The notes under the pieces: generated by a model
Database searches by the model: none
Told to the model about the DNA's origin: nothing
Seen by the model: only the letters and a program-made list of their open reading frames with translations
Assembly (NCBI GenBank): GCA_945788595.1
Contig: CALZMS010000078.1
Location: forward strand, 1-5,767
Direction of reading: 5' to 3'
Length of the DNA: 5,767 nt
DNA from: an uncultured Lachnospiraceae bacterium
GTDB taxonomy: Bacteria; Bacillota; Clostridia; Lachnospirales; Lachnospiraceae
In this document: positions 1 to 5,735 of the stretch, in pieces
Layout: each line of letters opens with the position of its first letter
How positions within the stretch are numbered: the first letter of the stretch is position 1
Position numbers and translations under genes: made by a program

Positions 1-162
1 CTCCGATATATCATAGGTCTTCATATCCCCCACATCCTGCTTTCTGCCGGAGAGAAATGTCAGAGATGATACCGCGCTGACAATACCGCCAATAATGCTT
101 ACTGCCAGAAACAGAGCAAAAGCGATGGCACAGTATTTGATGATTTTCTGTAATGATGTCAT
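1..162 (-). CDS. DUF4097-like membrane-anchored protein, 5' end only
   Basis: Only the first 54 codons are in the window; the gene continues past position 1. The ATG at 162-160 overlaps the TGA of the LiaF-like gene in an ATGA junction. A GGAGGTG ribosome binding site lies about 10 nt upstream, inside the 3' end of that gene. The peptide starts with a short polar stretch (MTSLQKIIKY), then one hydrophobic segment at about residues 11-36 (AIAFALFLAVSIIGGIVSAV core). A charged linker follows, ending in MKTYDISE. One N-terminal helix followed by an acidic Y/F-D-I-x motif is how membrane-anchored DUF4097 (putative adhesin, beta-helical) proteins usually begin, and these often sit next to LiaF-like genes in Firmicutes. 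The start and membrane segment are seen directly; the family is inferred because the diagnostic C-terminal repeats are outside the window. A general hypothetical membrane protein is the alternative. Confidence 0.7.
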   Translation of the reverse strand, partial: MTSLQKIIKYCAIAFALFLAVSIIGGIVSAVSSLTFLSGRKQDVGDMKTYDISE

Positions 163-837
163 TTTATTTTTACACCTCCGAACAGAGCAATCGCGTTGAC
201 GTACAAGGTGTACTGATTTTCCACCTGATCTCTGCGGTCTTTTCCGGATACGCCGCCAAAGAGTGAATTCGATTTGATCTTTACGTTTACATTCTCCGGT
301 ACATAGATATCAATACCGCCAAACACTGCCGTTGCATTGATTACACAGTCACTGTCGATCACAGCTTTGGTAAGGTCACAGGTAACGCTGCCGAAAATTG
401 CATCCAGCTGGGCACCCTCAAATCGTTCTCCTGTACTGTCCAGCCGGGAACCGGAAAAAATGGCTGCTCTGTTTTCTATCACACCATTTTCTGCCGTGAT
501 TCGACGATACACCTGATCCCCTCTGTTGCCAATCGCGCCGCCAAGGACCATTTTAAGTCCGATGACAACGATGATTCCCGGAACCAGAAGTTTCCAGAAC
601 ATATCAAAATTCAGAATATCCCGGCAGCAAAGCAGTAAAAATACGCCTATGCAGATGCCGATGATGTTGCCTGTTTTATCATAATCCGTAAACAGACCGA
701 TGGCGCTGGGAATAATGATAAACAATGTCCACCACCCGTCAAAAAACAGATGACGTGATCCCGAAATTGTTCAGTGCCCAAATAACACCAATAGCTACCA
801 GAAGAATTCCCCATAAAATATTTTTTGTCTTTGTCAT
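159..837 (-). pseudogene. LiaF-like envelope-stress membrane protein, split by a one-base frameshift
   Basis: The true start is the ATG at 837-835, with AGGAGGT at 842-848 as ribosome binding site. This frame reads 32 residues (MTKTKNILWGILLVAIGVIW..., ending ITSSVF) and stops at TGA 741-739. The rest (DGWWTLFIIIPSAIGLF...) continues in another frame to the stop at 159. Dropping one base from the six-base T run (minus strand; A6 at 741-746) joins both parts into a 225-residue protein, close to B. subtilis LiaF (about 240). The repaired protein has four hydrophobic segments in its first 100 residues. Its C-terminal half carries five repeats of a (A/S)-hydrophobic-F-G/S-G/S motif near residues 125, 146, 170, 191 and 217, as in the LiaF/DUF2154 C-terminal domain. 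In Bacillus, LiaF restrains the LiaRS cell-envelope stress system; no liaRS is visible here. The gene may be a true pseudogene, a sequencing error, or recoded. Conservation of the downstream part argues that any break is recent. Confidence 0.8.
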
Positions 838-841
838 ACTT

Positions 842-848
842 ACCTCCT
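842..848 (-). promoter_or_regulatory. Ribosome binding site of the LiaF-like gene
   Basis: AGGAGGT on the minus strand, six nt before the ATG at 837. It decides the start of the LiaF-like gene upstream of the frameshift. It shows that the later TTG at 725, from which the long open frame could be read, is not the natural start. Confidence 0.75.
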
Positions 849-862
849 AATATATCTCTATG

Positions 863-892
863 ATTATATTCTACAGGAAGCCAGTATTTCAC
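863..892 (-). promoter_or_regulatory. Probable sigma-A promoter of the LiaF-like/DUF4097 unit
   Basis: On the minus strand a perfect TATAAT -10 lies at 868-863. A GTGAAA sequence at 892-887 (4 of 6 to TTGACA) is 18 bp upstream. The AGGAGG and ATG of the LiaF-like gene follow 15-25 nt below the -10. The 8-bp palindrome ACTATAGT (891-898) touches the -35 element and could be part of an operator, but this is speculative. The promoter lies downstream of the terminator of the preceding operon, so a fresh start of transcription is needed here. No other feature is seen in the 838-1028 gap besides this promoter, the ribosome binding site and the terminator. Confidence 0.5.
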
Positions 893-973
893 TATAGTTG
901 TTTTTTTCAGCTATTTGTGTCATTTTTTTATATATTGGAGACAGAAGGACTATCCGCGTCATATCTCTGGTAC

Positions 974-1014
974 AAAAAATCCGGTACATTTCTCCTGAAA
1001 AGAAAGTACCGGAT
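974..1014 (-). terminator. Rho-independent terminator of the yqfC-to-DUF3048 operon
   Basis: Inverted arms ATCCGGTAC (979-987) and GTACCGGAT (1006-1014) pair perfectly over 9 bp. The stem extends through TTTCT (989-993) with AGAAA (1001-1005) across one bulged A at 988, around a 7-nt loop. Read on the minus strand, the stem is followed at once by six T (974-979 as A on the plus strand). It begins 15 nt after the TAA of the DUF3048 gene. The plus-strand side has no T run, so it acts in one direction. Confidence 0.9.
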
Positions 1015-1028
1015 ATATAAATTTCACG

Positions 1029-2150
1029 TTATTCTGTTATTTTTACCCTGTCCGCATTCGGGTTCAGGATAATACCCACATATGTCTTGCCTGTATTAAG
1101 CTTCACCTCTGTACCGTCTGCCAGATAATAATGCATGATTCCCGTATCCTTGTCTCTGCTCCAGGTCAGTTCAGTACAAATACCATTGGTAATATACTTC
1201 GCTTTTCCGCCGGAATTAAGATTAATATCCAGGGATTTGCCATCATCGTACATCTCATAATCGCAATACTGCAGGATAAGATTCTTGAAAGCCAGCTGGT
1301 TACCAGTCTCGTCATCGATCTGTTTTTTGTCAAACTGGAAACGATAATACAGCTGATCCTCTGCATTGTACTCGAAATACGGATCATTGTGATAATAACC
1401 CGTTCGTACCGTATTAGCCTTTACGCCTTCATAGGAAGCAGTTTCTTCTTCACCTACAAACTGGAAATAGCCATTATAATCAGCATCATACTCAGTAGAA
1501 AATCCCTGTTTTTTAATGCCCTTGGCAATACCCTCTGCACTGGTATAACAGTTATGGGGAGCTTTTCTGTCCTTTGAACGGTAATATACACCGGAACCGG
1601 TGCCATCTACACCGTCCAGACTGTCTGTTCCCGCAGAATTCAGAAGATCTACCGCATATTTAGAATGACCATAGCTGCAGTAAATAGCATCCCATCCCAA
1701 AGCCAGACGTACAAAATAGATACGCGCGCTTCGCACTGAACCGATTTTTTCCAGTCCGTCGTAATTTTCAAAAATACCCATCATACGGGTGATACCGCCC
1801 TCTACCGGCACTTCATAAAGGACATCTGCTTTTTCGATACCGGTCTGCGGGCAGGCCGTTTTGATATTATTAAGCATTACAGCCACAGGACGTCTTCTGG
1901 CAATAGTCTCGTCCACATATTTACCGGTAAGATAACTCTTCGCCATACCTTCCGGAGCATCAGGCTCAACTACCTCTGCCTCGATTGCTGACAGCTCGAG
2001 CAATACAGAAGATGAAACTTCTGCTTCAGACACAACTGACGGCTCAATTACGGACGGCTCCGGCTCCTGGCTGCTGCTCTGCGTCTTTGAGCATCCTGTA
2101 AAAGCCAGCATCAATGCAAGCCCCATTGCGACAATCTGTTTTGTTTTCAT
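1029..2150 (-). CDS. DUF3048 domain-containing lipoprotein (YerB-type)
   Basis: A 373-residue protein. It starts with a lipoprotein signal: MKTK, a hydrophobic stretch, and the lipobox AFTGC with Cys20 as the lipidation site. A Ser/Glu/Pro/Val-rich linker (about 21-70) follows, so the body is expected outside the membrane. The DUF3048 N-terminal region runs from about 85 to 235: RRRPVAVMLNN (85-95), QTGIEKADVLYEVPVEGGITR (102-122), GSVRSARIYF (137-146) and RKAPHNCYTS (195-204). The C-terminal half, ending in a LADGTEVKLNTGKTYVGIILNP segment (343-364), fits the second DUF3048 domain. B. subtilis YerB is about 330 residues; the extra length is mainly linker. The biochemical role of the family is unknown to me. 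The ATG at 2150 overlaps the ybeY stop (ATGA), with GAGGAGAG upstream inside ybeY, so translation is probably coupled. The gene is last in the operon, before a strong terminator. Confidence 0.88.
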   Translation of the reverse strand: MKTKQIVAMGLALMLAFTGCSKTQSSSQEPEPSVIEPSVVSEAEVSSSVLLELSAIEAEVVEPDAPEGMAKSYLTGKYVDETIARRRPVAVMLNNIKTACPQTGIEKADVLYEVPVEGGITRMMGIFENYDGLEKIGSVRSARIYFVRLALGWDAIYCSYGHSKYAVDLLNSAGTDSLDGVDGTGSGVYYRSKDRKAPHNCYTSAEGIAKGIKKQGFSTEYDADYNGYFQFVGEEETASYEGVKANTVRTGYYHNDPYFEYNAEDQLYYRFQFDKKQIDDETGNQLAFKNLILQYCDYEMYDDGKSLDINLNSGGKAKYITNGICTELTWSRDKDTGIMHYYLADGTEVKLNTGKTYVGIILNPNADRVKITE

Positions 2151-2653
2151 TGTATCTCTCCTCTCGTTATGCCAAGTTCATTCAGAACCTGATTTTGCTT
2201 TTGTTCCATCACAGCCGCTTCCTCAGGAGTCATATGATCGTACCCCAGAAGATGAAGCATACTGTGCGCAATCAAAAACGCGTATTCTCGCTTTACCCCA
2301 TGACCATATTCCTCAGCCTGGCTGAGCATTCTGGGAATGCAGATCATAATGTCTCCCAGAAGAAGTTCACCTGTCTCCGGATGAAAGGCATCATCCGCCT
2401 CCTCCAGAAAATCATACTCTGCAGGAGTCTCAAAAGGCTGCATGGGAAAAGACAATACATCTGTCACCCGATCGATCTGGCGAAAATCCCGGTTCGTCTC
2501 CCGGATCTCTTCCTCGCCGCAAAGCACCAGACTTACTTCACATTCATAAGGACAATTTTCCTGGTCAAGTACTCCATTGATCACCGTCACTGCCAGTTCT
2601 TCCTCATCAAAGGGGAAGCTGTAATCGTATTCTTTTTCAAAATCCAGTGTCAT
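2147..2653 (-). CDS. ybeY: Endoribonuclease YbeY (rRNA maturation factor)
   Basis: A 168-residue protein of the usual size for YbeY (UPF0054), a single-strand endoribonuclease needed for 16S rRNA 3'-end maturation and ribosome quality control in the cytoplasm. The zinc-binding signature HSMLHLLGYDH (130-140) gives the ligands His130, His134 and His140 of H-x3-H-x5-H. The family motifs TDVLSFP (64-70) and LLGDIMIC (98-105) are present, as is the N-terminal RETNRDFR (51-58). The ATG at 2653 forms an ATGA overlap with the phoH stop, and its own stop forms another with the DUF3048 gene. In many Firmicutes phoH and ybeY are operon partners, which agrees with this call. An acidic insert at about 72-95 (ETPAEYDFLEEADDAFHPETGE) separates the two motifs, as is common in clostridial YbeY. 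Confidence 0.96.
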   Translation of the reverse strand: MTLDFEKEYDYSFPFDEEELAVTVINGVLDQENCPYECEVSLVLCGEEEIRETNRDFRQIDRVTDVLSFPMQPFETPAEYDFLEEADDAFHPETGELLLGDIMICIPRMLSQAEEYGHGVKREYAFLIAHSMLHLLGYDHMTPEEAAVMEQKQNQVLNELGITRGEIQ

Positions 2654-3645
2654 CGTTTTCCCTTTCTGGCTTCATTTCTTTTCTGAATACCTGTATGTTT
2701 CTTTTCATAGGCATCGTAAGCCTCCACGATCTTCTGCACCAGCGGATGACGCACTACGTCAGCACCGGTAAGTTCACAGAAAGCTATATCCTCAATATTT
2801 CTCAGCACTTCTTTAGCTACATCCAAACCGGATCTCTGATCAGAAGGAAGATCTTTCTGGGTTGAGTCACCGGTAACGATCACTTTTGAATCAAAACCGA
2901 TTCGTGTCAGAAACATCTTCATCTGTGCCGGAGTTGTATTCTGTGCTTCGTCAAGAATGATAAAGGCATTATCCAGGGTACGTCCTCTCATATAAGCCAG
3001 AGGAGCCACCTCGATCAGGCCTTTTTCCATATTTTTCTGGAACTGATCCGGTCCCATGATCTGATACAGAGCATCATACAGTGGTCGAAGATAGGGATCG
3101 ATCTTACTCTGTAGATCTCCGGGGAGAAAGCCCAGCTTTTCTCCTGCCTCAATAGCTGGTCTGGTCAGAATGATACGGCTGACCTCATTATTTCGAAAGG
3201 CTGTGATGGCCATAACCATGGCCAGATACGTCTTACCGGTTCCAGCAGGGCCAATGCCAAAAACGATCTTGTTTTTCTGGATCGCCTCCACGTATTTTTT
3301 CTGTCCAAAGGTTTTAGGCTTAACCGGTTTTCCCTGAATCGTATGACAGATACAGGACTTGTCCATCTCCACGTAAGCTTCGGTCTTTTCCGGCTCTGTC
3401 AGCGACAAAAGATAATCCACATTCTGTTCATGGATCACGTTTTTTCGCCAGGAAAGCTCCAGAAGCTGTTTTAAAACAAGCACTGCCCTGTCCACGCGTT
3501 CCTTTCTTCCTATGATCTTTAATTCACCATCCCGCTCTACAGTCTCCACCTGTAAGGTTTTTTCGATCTTTTTGAGATAACTGTCGAACTCACCAAACAC
3601 ATTCGGCGCATGTTCGGCAGGCATCTCCATCCATTCTTCGTACAT
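2650..3645 (-). CDS. phoH: PhoH family ATPase
   Basis: A 331-residue cytoplasmic P-loop ATPase of the PhoH (PhoH1/YbeZ-like) family, linked to RNA metabolism and partnered genetically with YbeY. Walker A is GPAGTGKT (132-139) and Walker B is AFIILDEAQN (227-236, with Asp232-Glu233). Other family blocks are LTRPAIEAGEKLGFLPGD (160-177), VTGDSTQKDLP (257-267) and the Arg-His pair at 299-300. The first 110 residues form the usual KH-like N-terminal region, including ELKIIGRKERVDRA (41-54). I place the start at ATG 3645; a TTG directly before it (3648) would add one Met. No good ribosome binding site sits at normal distance: the nearest AAAGGA is about 18 nt upstream, inside the end of yqfD. The yqfD stop is 7 nt before the ATG, so coupling to yqfD translation is likely. 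The 3' end overlaps ybeY by 4 bp. Confidence 0.95.
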   Translation of the reverse strand: MYEEWMEMPAEHAPNVFGEFDSYLKKIEKTLQVETVERDGELKIIGRKERVDRAVLVLKQLLELSWRKNVIHEQNVDYLLSLTEPEKTEAYVEMDKSCICHTIQGKPVKPKTFGQKKYVEAIQKNKIVFGIGPAGTGKTYLAMVMAITAFRNNEVSRIILTRPAIEAGEKLGFLPGDLQSKIDPYLRPLYDALYQIMGPDQFQKNMEKGLIEVAPLAYMRGRTLDNAFIILDEAQNTTPAQMKMFLTRIGFDSKVIVTGDSTQKDLPSDQRSGLDVAKEVLRNIEDIAFCELTGADVVRHPLVQKIVEAYDAYEKKHTGIQKRNEARKGKR

Positions 3646-3652
3646 CAATAGT

Positions 3653-4867
3653 CTATGAATCGTTCCTTTCTGTTTCTATTATGCTTTTCTCAGTCCGGGC
3701 CAAGGCACCTGTATATTCTTCTGTATACACGATACCATAGGCAACAGCATAATCCTGATATAAGGTTATTTTAACATCATTCGCAGTGATACGCATTACC
3801 TTTTTTCTTAATTGTTCATAATACTCTGAAAAATGCTCCTGCAATACTTTGGAAGCTTCCTGACGGGTATATGATGCCGGGTACACAGTAAACGGCACAG
3901 CTTCATATACAGTAACCATTGCCGGCAATATAAAAGCTTCCGACAATCGAAAATGCCAGGCATTCACTCGATACTCTCCGTTTTTTTCTTTTTCGCCAAT
4001 CTTGAGCTGCTGTTCTCCAAAGCCAAACTGCACCGCCGACAGTCTGGGTTTTTCATATATCTTTTTCTGATAAGCATAGGATATCCTGTCGTAATAAGCA
4101 TAAGCTGTATTCAGTACAATATCCGCATCTGCGGCACAATATGCGTAATGTGTCACATTTCCACCATCATCCAGGACAGGAATCTCCCCACTGACCAAAA
4201 GATCTCCGGGATATATATACTCACCTTCCTGCACCCTGCAGATTCCGCTTCGGGTGATCACCGAGGCAATTTCCCCTTCTTTGTCCGCATACAGGCTGCC
4301 ATCCTGCACATTTTCCTGAATTGATACATTTTTGCGTGCCTCCTCCACCTGAATTTTCAGAATGGTCCCTGTTTTTTCTACGGAAACCCAGCTGAAAGAA
4401 GGAAAAGCGTTGCGAAGATCTGCGGCAATGCTGTGAGGGTCTACGTTTTTTTTAATCATTCCGCATTTGATCTGCGTTGACTGCAGATAGCGAAGAATAT
4501 TTTCATTGGTGATTTCCTGATTTCCATCGATACGTATGTCCCATATAAAACCATAACAGATGCCAAGAAGCGCTATGCATAGAGCAATTCCGAGAAAAAA
4601 AACGCTCCTTTTTTCCATTTTTTTCAAAAGAAATGGCAAACCTTTTCGCCGTATGATCCGTATATGCACACCTGCCAGACGTCGGATATTGCGAATCCGG
4701 AAAAAATCCTGCAGGGACATGGCGCACAGATATCCATCTTCCTTTTTCTGAACACCGTACAGACAGATATCCTGACTTCGGCACAGATTCAGGAAACGAA
4801 GCGGCTCTTCTCCTGAGATCCGGCAGATTACATGTCCGTATCTTTTCAGCCGCTCTTTTATATGCAT
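3653..4867 (-). CDS. yqfD: Sporulation protein YqfD
   Basis: A 404-residue protein, close to B. subtilis YqfD (about 398). YqfD is a putative stage IV sporulation membrane protein, expressed in the mother cell in Bacillus; its molecular activity is not known to me. The N-terminal cytoplasmic domain (1-85) carries RISGEEPLRFLNLC (16-29), typical of the family. A single transmembrane helix lies at about 88-109 (FFLGIALCIALLGICYGF). The following WDIRIDGNQEITNENILRYL (109-128) resembles the POTRA-like start of such proteins, and VQEGEYIYPGDLLVSG (212-227) is the conserved glycine-proline turn of the outer domain. A longer reading from 4996 is possible in frame, but the ATG at 4867 has GGGAGGG six nt upstream and gives the family's natural N-terminus. 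It starts 2 nt after the yqfC stop. Two 8-base homopolymers (4446-4453 and 4595-4602) sit in the reading frame, which is intact. Confidence 0.94.
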   Translation of the reverse strand: MHIKERLKRYGHVICRISGEEPLRFLNLCRSQDICLYGVQKKEDGYLCAMSLQDFFRIRNIRRLAGVHIRIIRRKGLPFLLKKMEKRSVFFLGIALCIALLGICYGFIWDIRIDGNQEITNENILRYLQSTQIKCGMIKKNVDPHSIAADLRNAFPSFSWVSVEKTGTILKIQVEEARKNVSIQENVQDGSLYADKEGEIASVITRSGICRVQEGEYIYPGDLLVSGEIPVLDDGGNVTHYAYCAADADIVLNTAYAYYDRISYAYQKKIYEKPRLSAVQFGFGEQQLKIGEKEKNGEYRVNAWHFRLSEAFILPAMVTVYEAVPFTVYPASYTRQEASKVLQEHFSEYYEQLRKKVMRITANDVKITLYQDYAVAYGIVYTEEYTGALARTEKSIIETERNDS

Positions 4868-4869
4868 CC

Positions 4870-5145
4870 TTATCCCTCCCCGCCAAAACTGATGGAACTG
4901 ATACATCCGCGTATATGGATCTCCATAGAAGAAAAACTGGTAATACAAAGGTCTTTTCCCCGGATACATAAAGGCCCCAATGCTGAGGACAGACAAATTT
5001 CTGTTGTCGACAGGCGAAACAGCCGGTGAAAATTTTCAACATACACCGTTTCTCTACCATGCATGGTAATCATCGGATGTCCCTTGGCATAATAAGAAAA
5101 GGATGGCTGCGCATCTGTCACCCGCTTTCTGCGTTTGTCAGTCAT
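4870..5145 (-). CDS. yqfC: Sporulation protein YqfC (YabP family)
   Basis: A 91-residue protein, the usual size for YqfC, a small YabP-family protein nearly always encoded just before yqfD in spore formers. The central block HPMITMHGRETVYVENFHRL (23-42) holds the family's I-T-M-x-G and V-Y-V/I-E-N motifs. LSSALGPLCIRGKDLCI (52-68) fits the conserved beta-rich G-x-L-x-I-x-G-x-x-L region, and IHIRGCISSISF (76-87) the closing strand. I choose ATG 5145 because AAGGA (5158-5154) lies 8 nt upstream. An ATG at 5154 is in frame but would have its ribosome binding site directly against it. The sequence is predicted soluble with a basic N-terminus (DKRRKR). The stop is 2 nt from the yqfD start, and the yqfD ribosome binding site lies in the last codons of yqfC. 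Confidence 0.9.
   Translation of the reverse strand: MTDKRRKRVTDAQPSFSYYAKGHPMITMHGRETVYVENFHRLFRLSTTEICLSSALGPLCIRGKDLCITSFSSMEIHIRGCISSISFGGEG
4874..4880 (-). promoter_or_regulatory. Ribosome binding site that sets the yqfD start
   Basis: GGGAGGG on the minus strand, inside the final codons of yqfC and six nt before the ATG at 4867. It is the main reason to prefer this start over in-frame upstream codons, which would overlap most of yqfC's 3' half. Confidence 0.75.
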
Positions 5146-5175
5146 GCAATCCATCCTTTACTTTCACTTACCCAC

Positions 5176-5204
5176 AATATATGCGCGGGTCAGAATTCAT
5201 ATAC
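5176..5204 (-). promoter_or_regulatory. Candidate sigma-E (mother-cell) promoter of yqfC-yqfD
   Basis: Read on the minus strand, GTATATG (5204-5198) is followed after 14 nt by CATATATT (5183-5176). The Bacillus sigma-E consensus is about (G/T)(A/C)ATATT, 13-15 nt, CATACAnT. The -10 differs at one defined base, and the -35 keeps the ATAT core but has two mismatches. Transcription would start near 5168, about 10 nt before the ribosome binding site of yqfC, which is a natural layout. The -35 lies within the last codons of the DUF2284 gene. In B. subtilis yqfC/yqfD belong to the mother-cell programme, which supports the guess. No good sigma-A pair is seen in the same stretch, and readthrough from upstream is still possible. 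Confidence 0.5.
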
Positions 5205-5735
5205 ATTTTTCAGAAAAATCAACGTAAACCAGAGCACCATGTTTTCTCCAAGGAAAAAATCCATGTGACATTTTTCGATAGCATTCATGATCACAATACC
5301 ATGGCTTTCGATACAGGGAAGCACTGCTTCCGGATGCCGGCATGCCTTTGGATAGGCACACTTATCGCAGATTGAACAGGAATCCGAGCTTAAGGGATAG
5401 CATACCACATCATGCTCCCGCAGGTATCTTGTAATCTGCCGGGTGATCAACTCGTGATCTTCCTTGGTTTCCAGAAGTCTGTCCATATTGGAATAATCCT
5501 CCACCTCGGCAACGGTGGAAAACAAAAGCGCCTTGGGATATGTGCTGCAGACGGTCTGACAGCTTTTTACACTGCCTACAGCCGGTGGACAGGACCAGGA
5601 ATGTCCGTATCTTTCACATTCCTTTTTGCAGATCATGCGGACACGGTCCGAAAATTCGATTTTTTTGGAATCAATAAAGGCATACTGATAGATCGGATAT
5701 TCGGCTATGTACTCTTCTATTTCATCGTAAATCAT
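5190..5735 (-). CDS. DUF2284 family cysteine-rich metal-binding protein
   Basis: A 181-residue soluble protein matching DUF2284 (predicted metal-binding) proteins in length and motif order. An N-terminal cluster has Cys36, Cys40 and Cys49, within CKKECERYGHSWSCPP (36-51); the G-H-S-W-S-C-P-P piece is the family hallmark. Cys59 and Cys63 follow. A second, ferredoxin-like cluster C-x2-C-x2-C-x5-C (Cys120, 123, 126, 132) lies in CSICDKCAYPKACRHPEAVLPC, ending with Cys141. The spacing suggests one or two Fe-S centres, but this is inferred; the reaction and partner are unknown. The start at ATG 5735 has GGGAGGA about 10 nt upstream. The final residues (MVLWFTLIFLKNVYEF) are hydrophobic, as in the family. 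It precedes yqfC by 44 nt with no terminator between, so it may read through into the sporulation operon. Confidence 0.88.
   Translation of the reverse strand: MIYDEIEEYIAEYPIYQYAFIDSKKIEFSDRVRMICKKECERYGHSWSCPPAVGSVKSCQTVCSTYPKALLFSTVAEVEDYSNMDRLLETKEDHELITRQITRYLREHDVVCYPLSSDSCSICDKCAYPKACRHPEAVLPCIESHGIVIMNAIEKCHMDFFLGENMVLWFTLIFLKNVYEF

Noticed and set aside
647..892. Minus-strand open frame of 81 residues over the start of the LiaF-like gene
   Set aside because: It is a third frame. The MTKTKNILWGILLVAIGVIW reading with the AGGAGG site fits the LiaF N-terminus, and this one does not.
1131..1577. Plus-strand open frame of 148 hydrophobic residues
   Set aside because: Antisense to the DUF3048 gene. 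The hydrophobicity is the normal result of reading the complement of a hydrophilic coding sequence.
2114..2686. Plus-strand open frame of 190 residues opposite ybeY
   Set aside because: It lies wholly antisense to ybeY and its neighbours, which have clear catalytic motifs; the translation has no recognisable domain.
4868..4996. N-terminal extension of yqfD up to 4996
   Set aside because: It would overlap yqfC by over 100 nt and adds residues unlike the family; the ATG at 4867 has a strong ribosome binding site.
4503..5060. Minus-strand open frame of 185 residues overlapping yqfC and yqfD
   Set aside because: Out of frame with two family members that fit perfectly; no family resemblance and an odd residue composition.
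5055..5068. Perfect 14-bp palindrome TACCATGCATGGTA
   Set aside because: It lies in yqfC codons for the conserved I-T-M-H-G motif, so protein constraint explains it; an operator inside the gene is not needed.
5171..5189. CCCAC/GCGGG weak inverted repeat between DUF2284 and yqfC
   Set aside because: Only about five imperfect pairs (with a G-U type pairing) and no T run; not a credible terminator.
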